Assembly (NCBI RefSeq): GCF_018446385.1
Contig: NC_055992.1
Coordinates: forward strand, 101,202,947-101,266,946
Source of the DNA: Zingiber officinale
Lineage: Eukaryota; Streptophyta; Magnoliopsida; Zingiberales; Zingiberaceae
DNA: 64,000 bases
Direction of reading: 5' to 3'
Position numbers and translations under genes: made by a program. Shown here one piece after another: positions 11,744 to 21,988 of the stretch. The number at the start of each line of letters is the position of its first letter. Within the stretch, counting starts at the first letter, position 1. The notes below the pieces were generated by a model, which was not told the DNA's origin, searched no databases, and saw only the letters and a list, made by a program, of their open reading frames with translations.

Positions 11744-12850
11744 GTCTGTACCTTTCCTTTTTCTACCTTCTAAATCGTTTTTACTTCTAATTGATCTGAT
11801 AGTCAAGTGGAAGTGGTAGTCTTGCTTCAAGGCTATAATTTTCTTACTTTCTACCTATCTTCTTGTATAATTTGGAAATATGTTTGTTTGTTCATCTGGC
11901 AATTGAAATGAAGAGGCAATCTTGCTTCAAGGCTATAGCTTTCTTGATATCTCTCTTCCCCTTGCTTGAGTGCATTCAATCGATTGTTAGTCCTACAAGT
12001 TCACGAGAATCAATTTGTCCAGGAAGTATGGTTATGTCAATTCCCTGATAGCTCATCTTATTTGCAGATTAGGTTAAGCGTAGAAGTTCCTCCAGCAATA
12101 AGCCAAGAATGTTACGGAGAAGTCTTAGATGAATTTTCTAAGAAGGCAAAGGTATTATTTTCAGTATGCAGTCATTTAAGGGGTCTATTACTGTTACAGG
12201 ATGAATAAGAATTCATCTGTAGGATAATTTTGTACTTAAATTATTTTCCATTTTCTGTTTTGATCATTATCACTCTATAGTAATCAGAAAAATTTGAATA
12301 TGCTACCTAACTTTTACTAAGCCCTCTGGGCTCTGACATATACTAATCTATATTTCTTCTTTCTTTCTTTGGAATGTCAAGGAATTCAATATTGTTCTCC
12401 CCTTTTATCTTTTCATCCGATCCAAGTTTGTTGATAGTTATGTTTTCCAGTACCTGTTATTTACTTATTTCCACTTAAAGCATGATTGGAATTGCTTGTA
12501 CTGGGGTTTAGTCATTTCTATGCTGAACTAAAGTTGAGGGAAGACCATGCTAAGTAAAAATGGCCTTTTAAATGTCACTGGAAGCTTCTTCTCTTTTTCT
12601 ACCTTCTGTCTCTAGTACTAGATTCTAATTCCTTTATCTACCTTTTCTTCTTGAATACTCATTATTGAAGTAGTATGTTGTGATGCCATGCAATTCCTGA
12701 TAAAAAACCTTATTCATACAGGTTCCTGGCTTTCGGCAGGGAAAGAAAGTTCCAGAAAATATTCTTCTAAACTACATTGGTAGACAGAACATTCAACAAG
12801 CTGTAGTTGAGGCAACTTTGAAAAAAACTCTTCCACATGCTATGTCTTCC
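11500..12850 (+). pseudogene. TIG: Captured chloroplast trigger factor-like chaperone fragment (three exons)
   Basis: Exon 1 (about 11500-11743) encodes a Ser/Pro-rich, transit-peptide-like stretch, then the DRLPANLIVTETKGPHST segment typical of the mature N-terminus. Exon 2 (12068-12151) gives RLSVEVPPAISQECYGEVLD. Exon 3 (12722-12850) gives VPGFRQGKKVPENILLNYIG and a helix ending PHAMSS. The GFRxGKxxP loop is the ribosome-binding signature of trigger factor. Introns 11744-12067 and 12152-12721 have GT-AG ends and phase 0, and a GT donor follows exon 3. The PPIase and C-terminal domains are missing. Exon 1 is fused in frame behind F-box exon 2. Confidence 0.85.
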
Positions 12851-13025
12851 GTACGTGAACATAACATTAGCTTGCCAACTTGTAGTAGAAGGCAGTCATT
12901 TATCCATCCAATATTATGACAAATTTCTGTTGAAATAACGGGTAGAGATTGTTGTCATACTTTTTTATTAATCCACTAGCATAAATCTTTTAATTGGTAG
13001 AAATTACCTTCAATGTCATTATTGT

Positions 13026-13340
13026 TTTAAGTGCCAATCCCTAGAAGTGGCAATGGGCATGGGATGAGCGAGATGTGGCCAGCCCGCATTCCATGCCTAA
13101 TATCACGTCGGCTTAGAAATGAATGGGCTGGGTTAGGTTAATCTAGTCTTGAGTTGGCGCGACAAGTAGGTTTGGAAAGTTTAGCGTGCATGACATGCAA
13201 GACTAAAGCTAGTATGGTGCACTTTACACCTTACAACAACAACCAAACCTTATCCCACTAGGTGTGGTCGACTATATGGATCATTTTACGCTAGCTCTAT
13301 CTCCTACTATATATGGATCGTTTAATTGGTTTTGAAGGAC
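13026..13340. repeat. Small dispersed-repeat insertion in the CACTA cargo (SINE/MITE-like)
   Basis: Contains CTTATCCCACTAGGTGTGG followed by TCGACTATATGGATC and a preceding ACAACAACAACC run. This wording recurs in short interspersed repeats of many plants. It sits between the trigger-factor and NPH3 pieces. The exact family and ends are uncertain. Confidence 0.5.
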
Positions 13341-13591
13341 ATCTATTGCAAATGCTCTTTTCGTGAAAACCTCTTCTTTTTTTTTTCCTGAAACTTGTCT
13401 CTTCTTCTCACTTCAAATCTTTATGGTTCTTGATGGTTTCTTGAGATTATCCTGTAGTTTTGCCTTTCTTTCTTTAATTTCAATGACAAAGAGAATAGCC
13501 AGTCTGATGACTTGGTATCGTTCTTAGCATCTTTAGAATTGTGACATCGCTGCGTTTCCTCTATAAAGAAATGTCGTTTTGTTTTGTGTAG

Positions 13592-13841
13592 GATATTCTC
13601 GGATGTTGCTGGGGATGTAACTATTTATGTGGATGGCCAATCGTTCCTATTGCACAAGGTATACATTCTTAAACTGGCTCTGCAGACATATCTTGATATT
13701 GTTTTTCATAACTTCCTTTTCAATTTTTGCATATTGTTGTCCAAGTTCCCTCTGGTTTCACGAAGTGGAAAAATCTGGAAAATGGTAGTTGAATCCAGGG
13801 AGCCAGACCTTTCCAGATTAGAGCTTCATGAGGAGATATGA
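13592..13841 (+). pseudogene. Captured NPH3-family BTB/POZ fragment (two exons)
   Basis: Exon 13592-13658 encodes IFSDVAGDVTIYVDGQSFLL, the first strand and helix of the BTB domain. After an 87-bp GT-AG intron (13659-13745), the next exon gives FPLVSRSGKIWKMVVESREP and a DLSRLELH segment. These are the first BTB residues of NPH3/RPT2-like adaptor proteins, which normally continue with DLPGG and total about 600 residues. Here the match stops near 13830 and the frame closes at 13841, so most of the BTB domain and all of the NPH3 domain are missing. The piece starts at a natural acceptor site. Confidence 0.8.
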
Positions 13842-14432
13842 CTTGTGTGTGTGAACAATTTTTATCTTCTTTGAATTTTTATATATGACTTGCGTGTCTA
13901 GCAGGGCTGGATAGAAGATATCATGTGTGAACAATTTGAATACCACTGCTTTATATGTTAATAAATTTGAAGAAATATAACCACGGCTGGCTATACATAG
14001 TATAATCTCATCATGGTCTAAGGCCTTCATCAAAAAATGGTTCAGCATCAAAATCAAAGGTCAGGAGAGCCATGTCGACGAGATTGATAGCAAAGGTATG
14101 CCTGGTTTCTTCTTCTTGTTCAATTCCAGAAACCCTAGTCGACGAGAATAAAGTGCACTTGTTTGCCTGCTTTTCTCTATAGTCGTCTTCATCTTGTCGA
14201 CAAGATGATTTATTTGTCTGTTTGCTGGAGAAAATGATACAACAGTTAGAGGAGTCTGATGTAGCTTGTTGGCACTTGTTTGCCTGCTTTTCTCTCATCT
14301 TTTTTCTATTCCTAGCTTTCAAAGCATTTGTCTATCTTAGACTTGTTTGTTTGACAAAATCAATATGATTTTCTTCCTTTATAAAGAACCAAGGACAATA
14401 AAAATTGTCACAAACAATTTGGTGAGGAGATC
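13842..14432. other. Unassigned cargo between NPH3 and WAT1 pieces
   Basis: No coding family recognised. Visible repeats: GACTTG(T/C)GTGT and GTGTGAACAATTTG each occur twice at 13840-13945. A 24-bp segment beginning GCACTTGTTTGCCTGC occurs at about 14155 and again at about 14272. GTCGACGAG and GTCGACAAG are also present. The last 100 bp may be the 5' untranslated region of the WAT1 gene, because the WAT1 start codon follows. Confidence 0.4.
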
Positions 14433-15206
14433 ATGGCCTCCGTGAAAGCATGTGCTCCATACTTCTATATGATTGTGTCCCAGTTCGCGTATGCTGGATC
14501 CAGCATCCTCGGCAAGCTTGCATTAGGACAAGGACTAAGTGCACTTGTCTTCGTAGTGTACAGGCACCTTATTGCCATGCTCATCTTGGCTCCTCTTGCT
14601 TATGTGCTCGAAAGGTTCAAGGAGCATGTCTCATTAGAATTGTTGAGAATAAGATATATGACTACAAATTGAATGTTTTTAAACTCATCTCATGGTTGTA
14701 GGAATCGAAGACCCAGCTTCTCATTTGGTGTCATGCTAAAAATATTCATTCTTGCTATGTTGGGTATAACAATTCAGCAAAATGTATACTACGTTGGACT
14801 CCATCTCATTTCTCCAACTGTTGCCAGTGCCTTGGGCAATGTCATTCCTGCTTTTACTTTCTTATTGGCAATTGTACTGAGGTTGATTCAGATATTAATT
14901 CCAAGTAATTTTACAGTGAATTTAGTTCATTCAAATATCATTCTATATTTGGTCTTTTTTTGCTCAGGATGGAAAAGCTCAACTTGAAGACTGTAAGAGG
15001 GAGGGCCAAGCTTGCAGGGGCCATCTTCTGCATCACTGGTTCCCTGATCTTCACATTTTGGAAAGGTCATTTTGTTGGGGGCCTTTGTTACTTCACCTAT
15101 GATCCAACTTCATTTCGAAAGTCCTGAGAAAGGCGATGCCTGGCTTAAAGGCTCTGCTCTTATGCTATTCGGCTATTTTGCATGTAGTGTATCACTTGTT
15201 CTTCAG
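14433..15206 (+). pseudogene. Captured WAT1/UMAMIT-type transporter fragment (three exons)
   Basis: Exon 1 (14433-14614) starts MASVKACAPYFYMIVSQFAY and covers the first two membrane helices of the plant drug/metabolite transporter (EamA) family. Exon 2 (14702-14881) gives the QQNVYYVGLHLISPTVASAL block and helix 4. Exon 3 (14968-15206) gives KTVRGRAKLAGAIFCITGSL and, in another frame, the GSALMLFGYFACSVSLVLQ helix. Introns 14615-14701 and 14882-14967 have GT-AG ends. A one-base change in a T-run at about 15064-15075 shifts the frame within exon 3. The second EamA half is missing. It has the natural start codon of a WAT1-related gene. Confidence 0.85.
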
Positions 15207-15409
15207 GTATTGCGTCAATGGTGTCCCTTGTGTTGTCACATGTATCGCTTTTGATGTAAAAAGAATGTTTGGGTATTTTATGGATATTGTTGTAAGAAGA
15301 TTATTTATATAATTTGTGAATATTTGTGTATTTTATGGATATTATTGAATGAAGAATATTTGTACAATTTGTGAATATTTGTGTATTTTTTTTGTTATTA
15401 TCGGTTTTA
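15207..15409. repeat. Two-copy 70-bp repeat next to the right CACTA end
   Basis: After a short WAT1 intron remnant, the segment with GTATTTTATGGATATT and AATTTGTGAATATTTG occurs twice in tandem (about 15268-15390). It lies directly before the subterminal repeats and is probably element sequence rather than cargo. Confidence 0.6.
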
Positions 15410-15704
15410 AAATCAAATCTGTGCTGTTAAAATATATACATATTACATCGGTTTTCCACCGATGTAAAACCGGTGTTATAAAGTAATATTACATCGGTTT
15501 TACACCGTTGATGAAACGATGTTGTTAAGTAATACTACACCGGTTAATAACCGATTCGAAGACCGATGTCGTTAAGTGATACTACACCGGTTTTAACCCG
15601 ATGTCTAAAATGACAGACTTTTAACATCGGCTTCATAGACATCGGTCGAAAATCAAATAGACACCGGTGGAAAACCGATGTCTATGAGCGATTTTGTTGT
15701 AGTG
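15410..15704. repeat. Right subterminal repeats and TIR of CACTA-1
   Basis: About ten copies, both orientations, of ACATCGGTTTTACACCG-like units. The end reads CATAGACATCGGT, ATCAAATAGACACCGG and finally TTTTGTTGTAGTG. It mirrors the left end and closes the element at 15704. Confidence 0.9.
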
Positions 15705-15707
15705 ATG

Positions 15708-15975
15708 GTTCATAATAAGTTTTTGGCATCGTTGCCAAGGACTATTTTTTATTAACATTATTCGATTATCGTATTAGTTACTCTAGATATGTTAATAGTT
15801 TTTCTTACTTGTTTGTTTTTATTTCTACACCTTTCTTTCTTGCAATTTAAATTTTACATTTACTTTTTGTTATTAGTTTAAAGTTCAATTTTTCCTTTTC
15901 TTAGTTTCTACTTTTTCTTTCTTGCTCTTAAATCTGTATTTTTGTTTTTTTCTCTCATAATTTTTTTAGATATCC
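15708..15975 (+). mobile_element. End of G1 5' LTR, PBS region and leader
   Basis: The last 10 bp of the LTR (to 15717) are followed by the TTTTTGGCATCGTTGCC junction motif, then about 230 bp of T-rich leader before gag. Joined to 10653, this restores the layout seen at the G2 LTR/interior boundary. Confidence 0.8.
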
Positions 15976-16804
15976 ATGAGCACTAACATGTCAAGCAGGC
16001 CTTTGAGAGAATTTTCTGCACCCATTTCTATAAGATTTATGTCTCCCATTATGCAACCTCATATTGAATTAAAAAGTTTCCAACTAGACCCAGAATTAAT
16101 CACCATGATACAAGGTTATAAATTTGGAGGAGAAATATCAGAAAACCCATACTTCCACCTTGAAGAATTCCTAGAGCTTTACGATATCGTGAACTGTGAA
16201 GGAGTGTCTGTAGATGCAGTTTGATTGATGACATTTCTTTTCAGTATCAAGGATAAAGCAAGGATTTAGTTATATTCCCTCCGTCCTCAAAGCATTACGA
16301 GTTGGGAACAATTGGAGCAGCAATTTCTTAATCACCTTTTCCCTCTAAGTAGAACTGTTTACATGAGGAATTGCATCACAAATTTTGCTCAGGCAGATGG
16401 AGAATCCCTATTTGAAGCATGAGATAGATTCAAGAGTCTACAAAGATAGTGCCTTCATCATGGCTTGGAAAGTGGCTGACTCTACATATATTCTATAGGG
16501 AATTTCTTTCTCAGATAAGTTTTTATTAGATTCATTAGCTGGAGGTTCTTTATGAACAAAAGTGTGGATGAAGCATATACATTAATTGATCGAGTAACAT
16601 TGAATCTCCAAGAATGGTCAAATAGAAATTGGATGGAATTTCACCTGAGAACTTTAGAAGTGAAAGTCATAAAGGTAAAAGAGTCTGTCATACAAAATAT
16701 AGTTCAACCTTATAAGATTTTGAAAAATCACAAGTCACAGAATGAGGGATTCAATTAGTTGGAGGCAAGGATTGATAACATAGTTCAAAATGGTTCAAGC
16801 ATGA
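15976..16804 (+). pseudogene. Gypsy gag of G1, broken
   Basis: Begins MSTNMSSRPLREFSAPIS and contains LITMIQGYKFGGEISENPYF, close to the gag start encoded by G2 on the other strand. The rest is scattered over frames with several stops, but recognisable blocks remain (LFEA.DRFKSL, then DKFLLDSLAGGSFMNKSVDE). This is an Athila/Tat-lineage capsid-type gag. It is split at 16804 by the G2 insertion; the downstream gag-protease linker resumes at 26393. Confidence 0.8.
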
Positions 16805-16809
16805 CCTCC

Positions 16810-18470
16810 TGTTATGCAACCACAAGTGCACGGTTTCATCGCCAGTAATAAAAAGATTATCGATCCCATATGGACTAGTTATAAGCACTAGAGATGTCTC
16901 ACAATGAATTAGCTAAACAATCGACAAAGGAAGTGAATGTAATAAGTAGCAACTCGAAATAGAAATAGAAAATCAAATGTAAGAACTTGGGTTTATGAGA
17001 GTTCTAGGAGTTCGGTTTCATTGTGATATTTATCAATGTGAGGTGATCAACCAATTCTTATCCTCGATTGTCATGTATTTACAGGAAGTTGCTAGTTTTC
17101 TCCTGCAGAACTTAACCAACAAGGAACTTTTATCTATACCTCTAGTAATTTAATAGTCATAATCCCTATGAAGTCCATTAGCGGGGCCGCCTGTCACCAA
17201 CGCCCCTTGGTCATACAATATAGAAACACATCACCATTCAATCCACATAAAGGCATAGGGGATAAATGCACTTAACTATTCCACCTCTTTGTAGAGACTA
17301 GCTTCACCTTTCAAGGTGATTACCTAGACGACTGTTAAAAGGGCAGCGTGTCACTAGCGCCCCTCGGTCATACGATCTAGGGAATCCCTCTACAAGATCC
17401 ACAAGTAGGACAAACATCCAATCAAGCATGGTAATTAGATCCAAACACAATAATCCATATAAGATCAAATAGATACAAAACATAACAACATCATTGAGAT
17501 AGGAAATTGACATATCCGTAAGATTCTTACATCAAATCACACCACAAATACTCCCTTATTCCTAAAATAATGAATCTACTCTATAATATAAAGATAGAGA
17601 TCCAAAGACAAAGAGATCACAAATATTTCAATCTCAATCAAGAGAAGAGATTAGAAATGCTTATCTAGTTACGATGAGTGATCTTCGGAACTAATCCCTA
17701 GATTCTGGAGTTAAATCGGAGATGGAATTGCTTTGGAATGCTAGATAGGTTGGAGAAGGTGAAGATTGGGCCCAAACTTGATCTCCACAAAAGGGAGAGC
17801 TTCCCCCTTTGAAAGGGGGAGAAACCCCCTTTATATAGAGCAGGGCACGGGCACCACACGACCCCAATTGCTTTGCTCTCGGCCAAGGTCACACGACCAT
17901 GTGGCCTTCACACGGTCGTGCACTTTTCTGCCACTAGTTGGCTCACACAGCCGTGTGGCTCACATGTCCTGGCAAATCTTGGCCTTTGAAATTCTTGCAC
18001 GGCTATGTGGCACACATGACTTGGGCTTGCCTCTTCTCTGGAAATGTTACACGACCATGTGGAGATGTTGCTTGGGCTGTGTAGATCTACACGACATCGT
18101 GTTGCTGGGGTGACATGGCCGTATGGATCCATACAGCCATGTCAAGCTCCTCCTTTGCTGAAGCTACACGGCCTGCCTTCTCCACACGACTAAGGTCATT
18201 TTTCTCCCTACTCCTTCAGCATGGCCGTGTGGCTCATATGGCCAATGTTGTCTTCCTTTGCTTGTTGGTTGGATCAACCATAAACATCATTTCTTCTCCA
18301 AATTTGACTCCTGAAGATAGAAAATATACAAGAGCAGATCTCCAAACAAAGAAGAGTATTTATACTGAAAGTAAGACAAAGAGTATGAAGGTGCTTAGAC
18401 AAAGCATGCATAAAATATATGAATATGCGTCAAAACATGCTAAATAAGTGTATATAATCTACGCACATCA
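16810..18470 (-). mobile_element. G2 3' LTR
   Basis: Plus-strand ends are TGTTATGCAACC and CGCACATCA. The copy matches 24700-26392 over its length, including the CACGGCCGTG block at 17880-18260. A minus-strand TATA box (complement of CCTTTATATAGAGC) lies near 17830. To its right, CACCCCCAGACTTAA (18471-18485) is the complement of a polypurine tract. Confidence 0.9.
17880..18260. repeat. CACACGGCCGTGTG palindrome cluster 2 (G2 3' LTR)
   Basis: Copies and decayed variants (CACACGGTCGTG, CACACAGCCGTGTGG, CATGGCCGTGTGG) spaced about 20-40 bp apart, equivalent to the cluster at 25740-26165. Confidence 0.85.
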
Positions 18471-20047
18471 CACCCCCAGACTTAAACCTTTGCTTACCCT
18501 CAAGTAAAATGTCGTAATCTAAACTCATGTGTTCTATAATACATTATAATACCTAGTGTACTTTCCTAAGTCTATCTATAAGTTTCATTGATAAGCATGA
18601 TCGTGAAAATAACTCAAGTATGACATAAGCATAAGTTTCTTGTGCATAGTGCAATAAGTGACCCAAACTCTTCAGGTTTTAATCTTTGTCCTAATCAAGT
18701 CATCATCCAATCGAGTTCCTAATGTTCCCGGTGATAGACACTTACCTGCCACACACTTGGTTCATATTTCTCAATCAACCCAAGGTCTCAAAGGTGTGCT
18801 CGATATCAAGAGAAACATAGAAGTCATTTCCCCAGTAACCGAACTCGGTCTCAAAGGGGTAACTTACTTGTTTCCACTTACGACAACTATTTTTTATATC
18901 CCTTATTCATTATTTTTCCCTTTATTTAGTGATTGCAAGATACAACACTTGAACACAAATGTATATAAGTGCAAATGTTGGGATATTTTGATTTTTCCAA
19001 ATGAGCTTACATGACTTGAGCATCATCTAGTAACCAAGATGTAATTTGAGAAATCACCATGGGAACTAAGTACTAAACAAATAAGATGAATCATGACTAT
19101 TCCAATGATATCAACTATTCAAGCTCAAGTAAAGTGATAATAGAATACTTAATATTAAGCCAAAACTCAAATTTGTTTCCATACAATACTTAGCTCATAT
19201 CATGCTACTTAAGATAGAGAAAAGAGGTACACTAAACATACTAGCATTATATCCAAAACATGATGAATCAAGAAATAAACGCGCAAACACTTTTGCTCTT
19301 AGATAAGTTAGCAGTAATGAGGAATGATGTTCTCAATATGCCACAAAATGTTTCAAAAGACAATCAAGTGACAGTAAAAAAACAAGCCAATCAAATAAAA
19401 CAAAGAAAAACTGAATGCAAGACATAAGAAAAAACTAAATGCAAGCAAAGTAAAAAAGAAAAATTGAAAATGTAAAAAAAAAACAAAAATTTTAGGTTAT
19501 AAACACCCCCCCCCCCAGACTTAAACTTTTCATTATCCTGATGAAATCAATATCGTGGTGGTGGAGGGGGAGGGCAGGGAAATGGAGGTCTACACGGTCG
19601 GCCAACAGGAAAACTAGGAGTCTCGCTTAGGATCCTATGATATTCATAGAGGGCATCAACTTATTAACACGTAACGGTCATGCCCTCTATGAACTCTCTC
19701 ATTCTAGCTTGATCCGTATCATAATCCTGGACAAATTCAGCCACCTGATCCTAAAAGTTCCTTGTGAACTAAAAATGACCTTGCACCTCTCTATACTGGT
19801 CATCAGACAAGGTGAAGCAACCCTTTAACATTACTCGTTGGGCCTCTTTCTTCTCTTGAAGCGAGTCTAGAGAGGCACGGAAATCTGAAAAATCAAATCT
19901 GGAGTGACTCGTACCATAGGCAAAAGAGTGCTTAGTAGGTTCCGGATGTCCGGACGACTACGAGTGTCTAGATGACGAGGGCTTAAGGTGGGACTCGGTG
20001 TCTTTAGACAAGGAAGAGACATTCTCGGGATCTAAATCAGTGATCAC
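18471..20047 (-). other. G2 3' untranslated region with two PPT-like sites
   Basis: No gene recognised. A PPT complement (CACCCCCAGACTTAAAC) sits beside the LTR at 18471-18487. A second, nearly identical motif with an 11-C run is at 19504-19526. Between them is A-rich DNA plus a segment (about 18600-18870) that recurs inverted at 34395-34693. The region 19560-20040 is GGTGGAGG/GA-rich with no recognised product. Confidence 0.6.
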
Positions 20048-21051
20048 CTAATTAGCGGGGTTACGAACAGAGGTTCGCTCGGGATAAGGAAGGGGTAAAG
20101 AAAACCCATGCTTCTTAGGAAAGGCAAAATCATTCTCATCTTGACAAATTAGCTTCATGGCAAGACATGCATCGATATCGATCATGTCATTGCCATGAAC
20201 AACTTCTAACTCGTCTAGATCATAACCCAGATTTATAGCTATTTGGGTAATCAATCCACCAAAGACAATCAATCCTGAGGATGCTTTCCCGGCTCTCACT
20301 AGGTTTTGCAAAAAATGGAAACCAGAATCAAAGTCAACCTTATGTAACATAGCCCATAGAGCATAAAGTTCCACTTTCCTAATGACTCCATCGCTTTCTC
20401 CTCTACCAAAAATAATTTTACTCATAACTCGGTGTAAGCTAAAGATGAGGTTTTGCATATGAGAAGCTTTAGCTCTAGAAGGCTCATAAGGTTGATCCAG
20501 TCTGGTGATTGAATTCCAAAAACTATTCCAATTAAATGTAGGGTCAAACCTGCGAGAGCCGCTAGTAGATAAACCAAAATAACTGTTGAAGTCACTAAAT
20601 GGCCACTGAATTTCTTGATTCATTAACCTAAAAGTAATTTTGCCAACATAATCATCTTCATTTGAATAGTGGACATCTAATGAGCTTAAGAATTTAAATA
20701 TAATTCGTGGGTATGTAGGAAGATGTGTGTACATAATGTCATCCTAATCTAGAGAACTAACATCCAATTTACATCATCTCTAATTCTTAAAATGTTTAAA
20801 ATAGTTGGGTCCATGTATCGTGTACACACAACCTTCCTTGTGACAAGAATATCAAATCTAGCTTTATGATCCTCATTTCTAAAAATGATATTGAATTCAT
20901 TATCGTTATCTTCGTCGCGTGCCCTCCATTTGCCTTTCCCCTTTATGACTTTCTCCTTGCCCTTTTCCTTTGATAGATCCTTTTCTTGGCTTAAACCACC
21001 ACTTTCTTTTCGAAGCTTCTTCAAAAGGTTAGACATGATGTCGAGTTCCAA
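20048..21051 (-). CDS. Athila-type retrotransposon ORF (ORF-1 family), two reading frames
   Basis: The upstream part (21051-20749) is a Lys/Glu-rich leader with KKLRKESGGLSQEKDLSKEK, followed by a region that sets up the domain. The main part (20734-20048) has KITFRLMNQEIQWPFSDFNS, FGRGESDGVIRKVELYALWA and GLIVFGGLITQIAINLGYDL. Their order and spacing match the Arabidopsis retrotransposon ORF-1 (Athila) family, whose function is not established. A stop and frame change at about 20735-20750 separate the two parts. The ORF lies downstream of protease, where RT and integrase would be expected. Confidence 0.7.
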
Positions 21052-21279
21052 GAGGGAAAAGTGTTGTTTATTTGGAGAAGTGAGATCTTGAGAGAATGGG
21101 TCTTGAAAAATAGGATCTTAGGGAAGGAAGTTGTAGATCTTGAGGGTACGAGAGGAGAATTGCTATTTAGATCTAGATCTAGATGCAGTTTGTGGAAAAA
21201 AATTATTGAGAGATCTAGATCTGAGAGGTTAAGAAGGAAGGTTGAAGATGAGAGAGGGTTGGAGAGAAGACTTGGCTTG

Positions 21280-21770
21280 GGGGTGTGGCCGACACGGCCT
21301 TGGCACGACCGTGTCTTATAGACACGACCAGGTCGAGATGCTCCACACGACCATGTAGATCTACATAGCCCAAGCAGTCCTCCTTTCAGTCAGATTCACA
21401 TGACCATGCCAAATGACATGGGCAGTGCCATCTCTTCCTTGACTGGGCTCACACGGCCAGTGTGTGTCACATGTCCGTGTTCATTTTCTTCTTTGTCTTC
21501 CTCACATAGCCATGTGTGTCACATGGCCTCCTTCTTCTCCTCCTCTAGAATTTTCACACGGCCCTGTGAAATCACACGACCTTATCCTTCTTCTTCTCGG
21601 GTGAACTCACATGGCCAGTGTGAGTCACACGGCCTTGTGCTCCTCCACCTCTGTAAGTGCCACACGGCTATGTATGTCACACGGCCGAGTTCTCCTCCTT
21701 CTCTGGAAATGTCACACGGCCGTGTATGGTACATGATCGGGCTCTGTCAAGACCAAAAAGTGCTACATTT
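21280..21770. repeat. CACACGGCCGTGTG palindrome cluster 3 (G2 interior)
   Basis: A further cluster of about 20 units, here outside the LTRs. It lies immediately upstream, in element orientation, of the Athila-type ORF. Its presence inside the element suggests that the ORF and its upstream DNA may derive from an LTR-proximal segment. Confidence 0.85.
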
Positions 21771-21988
21771 CCTCTTTTCTAACTTTTCCAATACCTCCAT
21801 GCCCATGAAATAATCATAGCCAGCTCATGGAAGTTATGTTCAACCTGAAGACAAAAACAACAACAGATTAAAAGCACTAACTAATGAAAAAGAAAACTCA
21901 AATTGAATCTAATAAAAGAACCCTTGGGTTCCCACCCAAGAAGTTCTTGTTTAAGGTCATTAGCTTGACCCCGTTTCCATTTTCATGG

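Larger units (their letters stand above)
10654..15704 (+). mobile_element. CACTA (En/Spm) transposon carrying four host-gene fragments
   Basis: The left end reads CACTACAAGAAAAACC and the right end, inverted, reads CACTACAACAAAATCG, followed on both sides by TCATAGACATCGGT. The 3-bp sequence ATG precedes and follows the element (10651-10653 and 15705-15707), the TSD size expected for CACTA transposons. Subterminal copies of AGACATCGGTTTT and its complement fill about 10670-10860 and 15410-15700. No transposase is present, so the element is non-autonomous. The interior carries pieces of F-box, trigger factor, NPH3/BTB and WAT1 genes, all reading left to right with introns kept. It is inserted 10 bp before the 3' end of the G1 5' LTR. 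Confidence 0.93.

Noticed and set aside
13026-13340. Possible fifth captured gene between the trigger-factor and NPH3 pieces
   Set aside because: No coding similarity in any frame; the wording fits a dispersed short repeat better.
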